A stretch of DNA of 64,000 nucleotides from Rhodococcus opacus. GTDB lineage: Bacteria; Actinomycetota; Actinomycetes; Mycobacteriales; Mycobacteriaceae. This document shows positions 44,153 through 52,387 of this stretch, one piece after another; positions within the stretch are counted from its first letter, which is position 1; each line of letters opens with the position of its first letter. The DNA is taken from contig NZ_JAAXPA010000006.1 of NCBI RefSeq assembly GCF_012396235.1, positions 1 to 64,000 of the forward strand, given 5' to 3'. Below the pieces are notes generated by a model. The model was not told where the DNA came from and ran no database searches. It saw only the letters and a list, made by a program, of their open reading frames with translations. The position numbers and the translations under genes are program-made.

Positions 44153-45694
44153 TCAGCCGGCGTTCAGGTACCGGGCGCGAAGTTTGTGCTTGACGAGTTT
44201 GCCCGTGGGGGTGCGCGGCAGGTCGTCGGAGAAGTCGATGCTGCGCGGCGCCTTGAAGTGACTCACCCGCTCGCGGACGTAATCGAGCAACTCGCGGGCG
44301 ACGGCATCCGACGGTTCCACCCCTTCGACGAGTTGCACGACGGCTTTGACCTGTTCGCCCATCTCCTCGTCGGGCACGCCGATCACCGCGACATCGAACA
44401 CCTGGGGATGCATGGTGAGAACGTTCTCCGACTCCTGCGGATAGATGTTCACCCCACCCGAGATGATCATGAACGCGGCGCGATCGGTGAGGTAGAGGAA
44501 GCGGTCGGAGTCGATGTACCCGATGTCGCCGCTCGTGGTCCAGGTCGGATGGTCGGGGTGCGTCGCGGATTCGGTCTTGGCCGGGTCGTTGTGATATTCG
44601 AACGGCCGTTCCTCCCTCTCCCAGTAGACGGTTCCGATGTCACCGACGGGTACGTCCGCACCGTTGTCGTCGCAGATGTGCACGATGCCCATGACCCCGT
44701 CGTGGCCCACCGAACCTGGCTTGGCAAGGGCCTGGGCGCTGTCGATGAACGTGGCACCGGCACCCTCCGTGGACGCGTAGTACTCGTGGATCACCGGACC
44801 CCACCACTCGATCATCGAGCGTTTCACGTCGGGCGGGCACGGCGCCGCCGCGTGAATGGCCACCCTCAGACTCGACACGTCGAATTTGTCGCGAACATCC
44901 TTCGGCAGCTTGAGCATCCGGACGAACATCGTCGGCACCCACTGACTGTGGGTCACCCGGTACTCCTCGATGAGCCGCAGCGATTCCTCGGCGTCGAAGC
45001 GGTCCATCAGGACGATCGTGCCGCCGACGGAGGTGATGGTGCCGCAGAAGCGGAGCGGCGCAGCGTGATACAGGGGTGCGGGACACAGATACACGGTGTC
45101 GGAATCGAATCCGTACATCGGGGCGAACACCGCGGTGTACGGATCCATCGTGGCGTCCACTTCGCCCTCGGGCAGAGCGGGTTTGATCCCCTTGGGCCTG
45201 CCGGTGGTGCCCGACGAGTACAGCATGTCCTGCCCGCGGGGCTGCGAATCGAGCGGTTCGGCCGACTGCGCCGCCACGGCGTCGTCGTAGCTGTCGAATC
45301 CGTCGAGTTCGCCGCCGTACACGAGACGGTGCCGGACGCGGGGAAGCTTATTCGGGTCGCGCGGCACGGCGCCGCCCGCGTCGGCGGACACGATGAGCAC
45401 CTCGGCTCCGCAGTCGTCCACGACGTAACCGGCTTCCTCCGGGGTGAGGTGCCAGTTCACCACGGTGATGTACAGCCCGGATCGCAGCGCCGCCCAGTAC
45501 ACCTCGAGGACCCGGAGATCGTTGCTCGACACGAGCGCCAGGTGGTCGCCGACCTTCAGGCCGAGCGAGCGCAGGTGCCGTGCGAGGCGGGTGGACCGCT
45601 CGTCCAACTCCCGGTAGGTCAGCCGCTCCCCCGTCGAGGGACGAATGACGGCGGGCTTGTCCGGGGTGGTCGCCACGAAGTTTCCAGGGAACAT
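44153..45694 (-). CDS. Acyl-CoA synthetase (AMP-binding enzyme)
   Basis: A 513-residue ANL-superfamily ligase that activates a carboxylic acid with ATP and CoA. Motif A3 is MLYSSGTTGRPKGIKPAL, A5 is HEYYASTEGAG, A7-A8 includes TSGDIGYIDSDRFLYLTDR, and the C-terminal lysine motif is PRTPTGKLVKHKLR. The ATG at 45694 has AAGGAG five bases upstream; a GTG two codons before it would overlap that site. The substrate is probably a fatty or aromatic acid. It diverges from the DinB-fold gene. Confidence 0.92.
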   Translation of the reverse strand: MFPGNFVATTPDKPAVIRPSTGERLTYRELDERSTRLARHLRSLGLKVGDHLALVSSNDLRVLEVYWAALRSGLYITVVNWHLTPEEAGYVVDDCGAEVLIVSADAGGAVPRDPNKLPRVRHRLVYGGELDGFDSYDDAVAAQSAEPLDSQPRGQDMLYSSGTTGRPKGIKPALPEGEVDATMDPYTAVFAPMYGFDSDTVYLCPAPLYHAAPLRFCGTITSVGGTIVLMDRFDAEESLRLIEEYRVTHSQWVPTMFVRMLKLPKDVRDKFDVSSLRVAIHAAAPCPPDVKRSMIEWWGPVIHEYYASTEGAGATFIDSAQALAKPGSVGHDGVMGIVHICDDNGADVPVGDIGTVYWEREERPFEYHNDPAKTESATHPDHPTWTTSGDIGYIDSDRFLYLTDRAAFMIISGGVNIYPQESENVLTMHPQVFDVAVIGVPDEEMGEQVKAVVQLVEGVEPSDAVARELLDYVRERVSHFKAPRSIDFSDDLPRTPTGKLVKHKLRARYLNAG

Positions 45695-45861
45695 CCGCAC
45701 TCCTTTTGTTAATGGAGATTCTCACCATCGGTCTACCACACGAAACCCGGGACGGGGAGGTCTTCGACGCCGTCACCGGCGCATTCGTCCGCCCGCGGCG
45801 AAAACGCTCGGACGCTCCGGCGGGAGGTCCTAGAGTTGAGGCAAAAGGAGGCGTACCACCC

Positions 45862-46680
45862 GTGAATGCCCTGCAGAAGGAACCGATCCTCGACGCATTG
45901 TTCGAGGAGTGGGATGTACTCGACGAGGTGCTGTCCTCGTTGTCCGGCGACGTGTGGTTCACCCCCACCGCGCTGCCCGGGTGGACCGTCCACGACGTGA
46001 CCGCGCATCTCATCGGCACGGAGTCGCTGCTCGCCGGAATCTCCGCACCGCACACCAGCATCGACGTCCGCGGCCTCGCGCACGTGCGCAACGAAATCGG
46101 GGCCTTCAACGAAGAGTGGGTCGAGGGACTCCGGGGGTGCTCCGGCCCCGAGATGCTCGAGCGTTTCCGGGCGATCGTGGCCCGCAGGCGGTCGGAGCTG
46201 AGCGAGATGACCGACGAGGCATTCGAGGCCGAGACCACCACACCGGTCGGTCCGGCGCCCTACCTCCGGTTCATGCGCATCCGCGTGTTCGACTGCTGGA
46301 TGCACGAGCTCGACCTGCGCGACGCCCTCGCGCTGCCCGGCAACGAGGGCGGCCTGCGCGGGGAGACCGCGTTCGAGGAGATCGCGGGCGCTGTCGCGTT
46401 CCTCGTCGGCAAGCGCGGCAAGGCCCCGGACGGGTCGAGGATCACCCTGGAGCTGACGGGACCGCTCGCGCGCAACATTCACGTCGCCGTCGACGGCAGA
46501 GCCGCGGTGGTCGACGAACTACCGTCCGAGGCCACCACGACCGTGACTCTCGACTCCCGGCTGTTCACCCGGTTGGCGGGCGGGCGGACGACGGCGGCGG
46601 ATCACCGCGCCGAGATCGCGTTGAGCGGCGACACCGCCGTGGGCAAGAGGATCGTCGACAACCTCGCGTTCACGATCTGA
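45862..46680 (+). CDS. Maleylpyruvate isomerase-family (DinB fold, TIGR03083) protein
   Basis: A 272-residue protein with the mycothiol-dependent maleylpyruvate isomerase N-terminal helical bundle: WFTPTALPGWTVHDVTAHLI contains the first metal-ligand histidine (VTAHL), and MRIRVFDCWMHELDLRDAL holds the second histidine. The C-terminal part is the matching SCP2-like domain. Many actinobacterial paralogues have unknown substrates and may use mycothiol. The GTG at 45862 follows AAAGGAGG by 10 bases. The next gene begins five bases after its stop, so the two form a pair. Confidence 0.82.
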   Translation: MNALQKEPILDALFEEWDVLDEVLSSLSGDVWFTPTALPGWTVHDVTAHLIGTESLLAGISAPHTSIDVRGLAHVRNEIGAFNEEWVEGLRGCSGPEMLERFRAIVARRRSELSEMTDEAFEAETTTPVGPAPYLRFMRIRVFDCWMHELDLRDALALPGNEGGLRGETAFEEIAGAVAFLVGKRGKAPDGSRITLELTGPLARNIHVAVDGRAAVVDELPSEATTTVTLDSRLFTRLAGGRTTAADHRAEIALSGDTAVGKRIVDNLAFTI

Positions 46681-46685
46681 CCGCG

Positions 46686-47369
46686 GTGCGCCTGTTCCTG
46701 TCCTCGTATCGGTTCGGTGCGGATCCCGCGCCTCTGCTGTCTCTCGTCGGCCGTCCGGGGCGCGTGGGGGTGATCGCCGCGGCTGCGGACGCGTGGCCGC
46801 GGACAGCGCGGACGTCCGCGGTCGTGAGTGACGTGATGCCGCTGACGCGGCTGGGCTTCACCCCGGAGGAGGTGGATCTGCGCGACTACATCGGCAGCGA
46901 CGGGCACGCGCGGTCCGCCGCGCTGAAGGAGCGGCTGGAGGGGTTCGGCATGCTGTGGGTGCGCGGCGGGAACACGTTCGTGTTGCGCGCGCAGATGGCC
47001 CGGAGTGGGGCGGACCGGGTGATCCCGGAAAGACTGCTGAGCGATTCGCTGGTGTACGCCGGCTACAGCGCGGGGGCGTGTGTGATGACTCCGACGCTGC
47101 ACGGTCTCGACTCCTCCGATGACCCGGCGGAGGTGGTCGCAACCTGCGGCATGGAGCCGCTCTGGGACGGCCTGGGCGTGGTGGGCTTCGCGATCGTGCC
47201 GCATCACCCGCCTGCGGAGCTTCCAGGGGCCGAAGACGCCGTGCCCTTGGAGGACGCGGCCGCCGTTCGGCGGACTGTCAACGCTTTGAGGCTCGCCGGC
47301 ATCGAGTACCGCACCTTGACGGACGATCAGGCGATCGTCGTGAACGGGGATCGAACCGAACTCGTGTGA
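46686..47369 (+). CDS. Peptidase S51-like (dipeptidase E family) protein
   Basis: A 227-residue protein of the type-1 glutamine amidotransferase-like fold used by peptidase E and cyanophycinase. The nucleophile serine lies in the elbow VYAGYSAGACVMTP, and GMLWVRGGNTFVLRAQM is the preceding oxyanion segment. A histidine in VPHHPPAELP may complete the triad. Family members cleave aspartyl dipeptides or related amides. The GTG start is five bases after the DinB-fold gene. Confidence 0.82.
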   Translation: MRLFLSSYRFGADPAPLLSLVGRPGRVGVIAAAADAWPRTARTSAVVSDVMPLTRLGFTPEEVDLRDYIGSDGHARSAALKERLEGFGMLWVRGGNTFVLRAQMARSGADRVIPERLLSDSLVYAGYSAGACVMTPTLHGLDSSDDPAEVVATCGMEPLWDGLGVVGFAIVPHHPPAELPGAEDAVPLEDAAAVRRTVNALRLAGIEYRTLTDDQAIVVNGDRTELV

Positions 47370-47398
47370 CGACGGCGAGCCCTGCGGCGGGAAGGCCT

Positions 47399-47728
47399 TC
47401 AGCCGAAGACGGCGACCGGCACGGACGGAGCGAACGGGGCGACGCGGTCGAGTGCGGCCCAGGTGACCTCGCAGCGCTTGGCGGTGACTTCGTCCGCGTC
47501 GGCGAGGAGCGTGTTCAGGAGGGCCTTCGGGTTCAGGCGCCATTCCTGCACCATGGACCGAACTTCCTCGTTGGTGAACAACCCCGAACCGGCCAGTGCG
47601 AAGATCCATTCGTCGAACTCGCCACGGTGGATCTGTTCGATGGAATCGTAGTCGATGCCACCGTCGAGGAACTCGTACGAGAACATCGCGGAGATGTAGC
47701 TGCTGGGATCTCGGTGGAGTGCATTCAT
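47399..47728 (-). CDS. Hypothetical 109-residue protein
   Basis: I do not recognise this protein. It begins MNALHRDPSSYISAMFSYEF and is mostly helical and acidic, with IEQIHRGEFDEWIFALAGSG and ALLNTLLADADEVTAKRCEV; there is no signal peptide or membrane segment. GGAAGGA stands 10 bases before the ATG, and the codon pattern is typical. A GC-rich extension upstream is open but unsupported. Its promoter must lie in the unusually long intergenic region to the right, which contains Crp/GlxR-like motifs. Confidence 0.6.
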   Translation of the reverse strand: MNALHRDPSSYISAMFSYEFLDGGIDYDSIEQIHRGEFDEWIFALAGSGLFTNEEVRSMVQEWRLNPKALLNTLLADADEVTAKRCEVTWAALDRVAPFAPSVPVAVFG

Positions 47729-47911
47729 CGGTGCGGGTCCTTCCAGGGTCGGTGCGGCAAAACCCGGCCCCAACCGTGTTCTAGCTCACATTTCGTGAGA
47801 ATCTCCGTTTGGGTGTAACGCCTCGCCGGTGTTTGACGATGCAAGACGCTAACCCGTAGAAGTGAGTTTTTGCATTGCCTGGTCGATACGATCCGGTAAC
47901 AGAGTGACGAA

Positions 47912-47927
47912 TGTGACCTCTGTTACA
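47912..47927. promoter_or_regulatory. Crp/GlxR-like site inside the 513-bp intergenic region
   Basis: TGTGACCTCTGTTACA matches TGTGA-N6-TCACA at nine of ten fixed bases. It overlaps the right arm of a GTAACAGAG/CTCTGTTAC inverted repeat. The two arms are separated by 13 bases that also repeat GTGAC, so more than one protein or a hairpin may be involved. Confidence 0.4.
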
Positions 47928-48158
47928 CCCGATTCGTCCGGTTCCACGCGGTTCAGGGGGCGCCCCTACCTGCATTTTCTCCCCCGGGCCCGGTTGCATA
48001 CCCCACCGCCGGGACCCCGGAAAAAATTCACCCCCCTGATCCCACATCGTGAGACTCCTACGCGTAAGTAACTAACAGATGGACTATTGGGGTCTCGCTT
48101 CCAGGCCGAACGTCCAGGTTGGAGCGATATCCGAACAATCGGGTCGGAATCGGTTCAG

Positions 48159-48174
48159 TTGGACGCCTGACCAA
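48159..48174. promoter_or_regulatory. Operator-like palindrome upstream of the GlcD-type oxidase gene
   Basis: TTGGAC-GCCT-GACCAA, with five of six arm bases paired, lies 68 bases before the start codon. GntR-family repressors of lactate and glycolate oxidases bind palindromes of similar size; the link here is only by position. Confidence 0.3.
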
Positions 48175-48241
48175 TTCGAGGACACCCGTGGCCCGCTGGG
48201 TTACCGTCGGGGCCTCCGACACCCGCATTTCAGGAGTCACG

Positions 48242-49615
48242 ATGACGGTCACCGACGACGTACTCGCGACGCTCGCCGCCGCGCTCCCCCAGGGATGCCT
48301 CGTCACCGATCCGGACATCCTGGTCTCCTACCGCCAGGACTGGGCGCGCGATCCCGACGCCGTCCTCCCCCTCGCCGTCGCCCGTCCGACGACCACCGAG
48401 GAAGTCCAGGTGGTGATGCGCTGGGCGACCGAGCACCGGGTACCGGTGATCCCGCGCGGTGCGGGATCCGGGCTCAGCGGCGGCGCCACCGCCGTGGCGG
48501 GCTGCGTGGTGGTCAGCACCGAGCGAATGCGCCGGATCGAGGTGGACCCGGTGACGCGGATCGCCGTCGTCGAACCGGGACTGCTCAACGCGGAGGTCAA
48601 GGCCGCGGCCGCCGAGCACGGGCTCTGGTATCCACCGGATCCGTCGTCGTTCGAGATGTGCTCGATCGGCGGCAACGTCGCGACCAACGCCGGCGGCCTG
48701 TGCTGCGTCAAGTACGGCGTCACCACCGACTACGTCCTCGCATTGCGCGTCGTTCTCGCGGACGGGACGGACGTGCGCCTGGGCGGGCCGCGACTGAAGG
48801 ACGTGGCAGGCCTGTCGCTGACCAAGCTGTTCGTCGGGAGCGAGGGAACTCTCGGCATCGTCACGGAGGCGACGCTGAGGCTGATCCCGGCCCAGCCGCC
48901 GTCGAGCACCCTCGTCGCGTCGTTCGCCTCCGTCCAGGCCGCCGCCGACACCGTACTGGCCATCACCCGCACGCTGCGGCCGTCGATGCTCGAATTCATG
49001 GACCGCACCTCCATCGGCGCCGTCGAGGACGCGCTGAAGATGGGCCTGGACCGGACGGCGGAGGCGATGCTCATCGCGCGCTCGGACGCGCCCGGTGCGA
49101 TTGCGGCCGAAGAGATTTCCGTGATGGCGGACGCCTGCACGGCGAGCGGCGCGTCCGAGGTCTTCACCACCGACGACCCAGACGAGGGCGAAGCCTTCGC
49201 CGCGGCAAGACGATTCGCCATCCCCGCGGTCGAGCGTCTCGGCAGCCTGCTCCTCGAGGATGTCGGGGTCCCGCTCCCGAAACTTCCTGCGCTGGTGGAG
49301 GGAATCGCGGCGATCTCCCGCGAGCGTGACGTGATGGTCGCGGTGATCGCGCACGCCGGCGACGGAAACACGCACCCGCTCATCGTGTTCGACCCCGAGG
49401 ACGCCGCGATGGCCGAGCGTGCTCATCTCGCCTTCGGCGAGATCATGGACCTCGCACTCTCTCTCGGCGGCACGATCACCGGCGAGCACGGCGTCGGCCG
49501 GCTGAAGAAGGCCTGGCTGCCCGACCAGTTGGGCGAGGACGTCATGGAATTGACGCAGCGGATCAAGAACGCACTGGACCCGCTGGGGATCCTCAACCCC
49601 GGAGCGATCCTGTAG
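48242..49615 (+). CDS. FAD-linked oxidase, GlcD type (glycolate/lactate/2-hydroxyacid dehydrogenase)
   Basis: A 457-residue flavoprotein of the vanillyl-alcohol-oxidase fold without an iron-sulfur partner. FAD binding is shown by PVIPRGAGSGLSGGATAVAG, SIGGNVATNAGGLCCVKYGV and LFVGSEGTLGIVTEATLRL; the C terminus has VAVIAHAGDGNTHPLIVF and GTITGEHGVGRLKKAWL, which hold the metal and substrate histidines of GlcD/DLD proteins. It oxidises a 2-hydroxyacid such as glycolate or D-lactate. The ATG at 48242 follows CAGGAG. It stands alone after a long regulatory region. Confidence 0.9.
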   Translation: MTVTDDVLATLAAALPQGCLVTDPDILVSYRQDWARDPDAVLPLAVARPTTTEEVQVVMRWATEHRVPVIPRGAGSGLSGGATAVAGCVVVSTERMRRIEVDPVTRIAVVEPGLLNAEVKAAAAEHGLWYPPDPSSFEMCSIGGNVATNAGGLCCVKYGVTTDYVLALRVVLADGTDVRLGGPRLKDVAGLSLTKLFVGSEGTLGIVTEATLRLIPAQPPSSTLVASFASVQAAADTVLAITRTLRPSMLEFMDRTSIGAVEDALKMGLDRTAEAMLIARSDAPGAIAAEEISVMADACTASGASEVFTTDDPDEGEAFAAARRFAIPAVERLGSLLLEDVGVPLPKLPALVEGIAAISRERDVMVAVIAHAGDGNTHPLIVFDPEDAAMAERAHLAFGEIMDLALSLGGTITGEHGVGRLKKAWLPDQLGEDVMELTQRIKNALDPLGILNPGAIL

Positions 49616-49725
49616 CTACTCGGGCCGGGTGCGATACCCAATGGTTACCCTAGGGGCTGGTGTGACAGGTGAGGTATTGCTAGCGTGACCGGACCCGACT
49701 CGATTCCTCGCAGAGAGGTGCGCTC

Positions 49726-50913
49726 GTGACCAGACTCCGCCGTGTCGCCTCCCTGGCGATGCCCGCCTTACTCGCTTCTACCTGCACGTTTTTCACGATG
49801 ACGCCCCCTGTTGCCACGGCGGCCCCGTGCCTCGGAACCGGCAGCCTCGGCTCGAGCGGCTCGAACCAGGGCATCAACCCCATTCCCTGGCTCAACGGAA
49901 GCGACGGTCGCCTTCCCGAGCTACGTGGCAAAACTCAGGCTATCGCGCACATCACCGGTCCGCGCAGCTCCAACGACACGATCGGCAGGTTCCGGGTGCT
50001 CGGCACCGACCTCGGCATCATGTGGGACAACGGCGGAGGTGAGATCCTCACCGCGTTCGGTGACACCGTCGGACTGAGCGACAATCCGCTGTGCGGTCTG
50101 GTCGGCGACTGGCGCAGCAACATCCTGTTGCGCAGCTCCGACAAGGACCTCACCGACGGGATGGGCATCGACAATTCCCCGATCGATACCCCGAACCATT
50201 CCAAGGAGATCATCCAGAGCAAGAAGATCCCGGGTGTGGAGCAGACCGTCATCCCCACCACCGGCATCTCGGTCGGCGAGGGTCCCGGCGCGACGCAGTA
50301 CATCAACTACATGTCCGTGCGGAGCTGGGGCGCCCCCGGCGAGTGGGACACCAACGCGTCCGGCATCGCATACTCCGTGGACAACGGCGAGAACTGGGTC
50401 ACCGACCCGCTGACGCTGCGGCCCAACGTGCCCGGCACGGGCGCCGAGAACTTCCAGATGGGCTCGTACGTCAAGCACGACGGATTCGTCTACGCGTTCG
50501 GCACGCCGTCGGGTCGCTCCGGCGACGCCCGGTTGTCGCGGGTGAAGGAAGCGGACATCCGGAACCTCACGCTGTACGAGTACTGGGACGGCAAGGCGTG
50601 GGTGAAGGCCAACGCCACCGTCGCCGCACCGGTCATCCCCGGACCCGTCAGCGAGTTGTCGGTGCAGTTCAACCAGTACCTCGGTCAGTTCGTGGCGATG
50701 TACACCGACGCCGGCAATTCGGTGGTCATGCGCCGGTCCGACCATCTCGAATCCGGCTGGAGCGAACCCGAGGTGCTCGTGAGCAGCCGGGACGTGCCCG
50801 AGTTGTACGGCGCGTACATGCACCCGTGGTCGCAGGGATCCGATCTGTATTTCCTGGCTACCACCTGGTCGGACTACAACGTCATGCTGCTGCGCACCAA
50901 CCTCGCGGACTGA
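49726..50913 (+). CDS. Secreted DUF4185 protein (GH183 endo-D-arabinanase family)
   Basis: A 395-residue exported protein. The GTG start is followed by a signal peptide (RRVASLAMPALLASTCTFF, cleavage near ATAAPC). The mature part is a beta-propeller-like DUF4185 domain with RVLGTDLGIMWDNGGGEILT, AFGDTVGLS and GVYAFGTPSG-type blades (here FVYAFGTPSGRSGDARLSRV). DUF4185 members of mycobacteria have been shown to be endo-D-arabinanases (GH183) that cut the arabinan of the cell wall. The present protein probably acts on its own arabinogalactan or lipoarabinomannan. Catalytic residues were not mapped. Confidence 0.85.
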   Translation: MTRLRRVASLAMPALLASTCTFFTMTPPVATAAPCLGTGSLGSSGSNQGINPIPWLNGSDGRLPELRGKTQAIAHITGPRSSNDTIGRFRVLGTDLGIMWDNGGGEILTAFGDTVGLSDNPLCGLVGDWRSNILLRSSDKDLTDGMGIDNSPIDTPNHSKEIIQSKKIPGVEQTVIPTTGISVGEGPGATQYINYMSVRSWGAPGEWDTNASGIAYSVDNGENWVTDPLTLRPNVPGTGAENFQMGSYVKHDGFVYAFGTPSGRSGDARLSRVKEADIRNLTLYEYWDGKAWVKANATVAAPVIPGPVSELSVQFNQYLGQFVAMYTDAGNSVVMRRSDHLESGWSEPEVLVSSRDVPELYGAYMHPWSQGSDLYFLATTWSDYNVMLLRTNLAD

Positions 50914-50978
50914 CGGTAATCTGCGGGTGACAGCGTGCGCGGGACAGCGCGCACGCCACACGAGCAGAGGAGCGGTCT

Positions 50979-51254
50979 GTGGCGGCCACGGTGGAGCACG
51001 ACGTGTCGGAATCCCGGTTCGAGATCTACCTCGACGGTCAGCTGGCCGGATACGCCGACTATTTCGAGCGGAACGGTGCCCGCGACTTCCACCACACCGT
51101 GACGTACCCCCAGTTCCGTGGTCAGGGTCTGGCCGCGGAAGTGGTGAAGGCCGCCCTCGACGACACGAAGGCCAGCGGGCTCACCGTGATTCCGTCGTGC
51201 TCGTACGTCGAGAAGTACATCGCCGAGAATCCGAGCTATGCGGAGCTCGTCTGA
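50979..51254 (+). CDS. Small GNAT-type N-acetyltransferase (YjdJ-like)
   Basis: A 91-residue protein with the acetyl-CoA loop FRGQGLAAEVVKAALDDTKA and the C-terminal VIPSCSYVEKYIAENPSYAE, the pattern of the short YjdJ/GNAT group (COG2388). Target unknown. The GTG start follows GAGGAGCGG. The stop lies 17 bases inside the next gene, a DUF3558 lipoprotein, so translation of the two is linked. Confidence 0.85.
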   Translation: MAATVEHDVSESRFEIYLDGQLAGYADYFERNGARDFHHTVTYPQFRGQGLAAEVVKAALDDTKASGLTVIPSCSYVEKYIAENPSYAELV

Positions 51255-51780
51255 TCCGGTCCGCCTGACCGTCCGCGCGACATGTGTGGTCGCCGCGGCG
51301 GTCGTACTGGCCGGCTGCGGTGCCGGCAACCGTTCCGAGACCGCTCCGGCGGCGTCCGCGCCGACGACGTCGGTGTCCGCGCAGCCCGGCGCGTTCGTGG
51401 GGGAATGCGGCTCGCTGACCGACGCCGAGGTGTACGAGCGGGCCGGGATCACCGGGCTCACCCCGGTGTCGCGCAACGGCATCAAGTGCCGGTGGGAAGC
51501 GGACGGCGGCGAACGGTACGTGATGTTCACCTGGTACCGCGGTAGCCCCATCGATCGGGAACGGTCGGTGGCCAAGGGCATCGGTCACGAGGTCCACGAC
51601 CTCGAGATCGCCGGGCACCGCGGGTTCTCCTCGCAGAACGTCGGGTTCTGCGAGGTCGCGCTGGGCACCGGTTCCGACTTCGTGCACTGGCTGGTCCGCT
51701 ACGGCACGGGCAACGCGCCCTCCGATCCGTGCGCGGCCCCGACCGCGCTCGGCCGGCTGACGTTGGAGAAGGTCAGGTGA
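51238..51780 (+). CDS. DUF3558-family lipoprotein, first of a pair
   Basis: A 180-residue lipoprotein: VRATCVVAAAVVLAGCGAG is the signal with lipobox LAGC. The mature protein has the DUF3558 features ECGSLTDAEVYERAGITG, IKCRWEADGGERYVMFTWYR and a Cys near FCEVALGTGSDFVHWLV, with four cysteines that probably pair. DUF3558 lipoproteins are found in mycolata and other actinomycetes and have no known role. It overlaps the GNAT gene by 17 bases and the second lipoprotein by four. Confidence 0.82.
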   Translation: MRSSSDPVRLTVRATCVVAAAVVLAGCGAGNRSETAPAASAPTTSVSAQPGAFVGECGSLTDAEVYERAGITGLTPVSRNGIKCRWEADGGERYVMFTWYRGSPIDRERSVAKGIGHEVHDLEIAGHRGFSSQNVGFCEVALGTGSDFVHWLVRYGTGNAPSDPCAAPTALGRLTLEKVR

Positions 51781-52304
51781 GCGCCGCCCGCCGGCTCGCC
51801 GCGGCGGTGGCGTCCGCGGTGGTGCTCGCCGGCTGCGGCACCTCCGTCACCGGCAGTCCCCTGCCCGAGGGCGCGGCCGCCTCCGAAGACGGCGGCTCAC
51901 CGCAGTTCGACAAGCTCCTCCGCGAGTGCGACGCCGTCCCCAACGACAAGATCGCGGAGACCCTCCACGGCGCCGGCATCGACCAGTACTTCTTCGGCGC
52001 GGTGTGCATGTGGACGGTGTCGTCCGCCGCCGGATCCATCGACGTCACGTTCGGCTGGTTCGAGAACAACTCGCTGCAACGGGAGCGGAGTGTGGCGGAC
52101 CAGCTGGGCTATCAGGTGGAAACCACGTCGATCGCGGGCACGTCGGCGTTCAGCGCCCGGCGTCCGGGTGATTCGGCGACGTGCGGGATCACCGCCGCCT
52201 ACTCCGGTGTCATCACGTGGTGGGTGCAGCAGCGGTCTGGTACCGGCGACCCGTGCGACGGTGCGCGCACCCTCGCCGAACTGACCCTGCAACGCAACCA
52301 GTAG
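51777..52304 (+). CDS. DUF3558-family lipoprotein, second of a pair
   Basis: A 175-residue paralogue of the preceding gene. RRLAAAVASAVVLAGCGTS is the lipoprotein signal. DUF3558 features are LLRECDAVPNDKIAETLHGA, FGAVCMWTVSSAAGSIDVTF and SLQRERSVADQLGYQVETTS, where the first protein has IDRERSVAKGIGHEVHDLE. The GTG start overlaps the first gene in a GTGA. Similar length, cysteine placement and tandem order indicate duplication; the two sequences have since diverged considerably. Confidence 0.82.
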   Translation: MSAARRLAAAVASAVVLAGCGTSVTGSPLPEGAAASEDGGSPQFDKLLRECDAVPNDKIAETLHGAGIDQYFFGAVCMWTVSSAAGSIDVTFGWFENNSLQRERSVADQLGYQVETTSIAGTSAFSARRPGDSATCGITAAYSGVITWWVQQRSGTGDPCDGARTLAELTLQRNQ

Positions 52305-52387
52305 CGGCCGAAATTCGCTCGCGGTGGCCACGACCTCGCTGTTAGCGTCGAAGGACCACCGATCGAGCCGACCAGAGGACCCTTGCC

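Larger units (their letters stand above)
47729..48241. other. 513-bp intergenic region with several palindromes
   Basis: This is the longest non-coding stretch in the window; it separates two divergent genes. I see no open frame with a ribosome site. It holds CTCAC-ATTTC-GTGAG near 47785, a TGTGA-like site at 47775-47790 (read on the minus strand), a 9-base inverted repeat GTAACAGAG/CTCTGTTAC (47896-47904 and 47918-47926), a GAGACTCC/GGGGTCTC pair around 48048-48096, and TTGGAC-GCCT-GACCAA at 48159-48174. The AT-rich composition of parts of it (for example around 48060-48075) differs from the flanks. Confidence 0.55.

Noticed and set aside
48079..49329. 416-codon frame overlapping the GlcD-type oxidase
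   Set aside because: Arginine-rich out-of-frame shadow with no domain; the GlcD frame has all FAD motifs.
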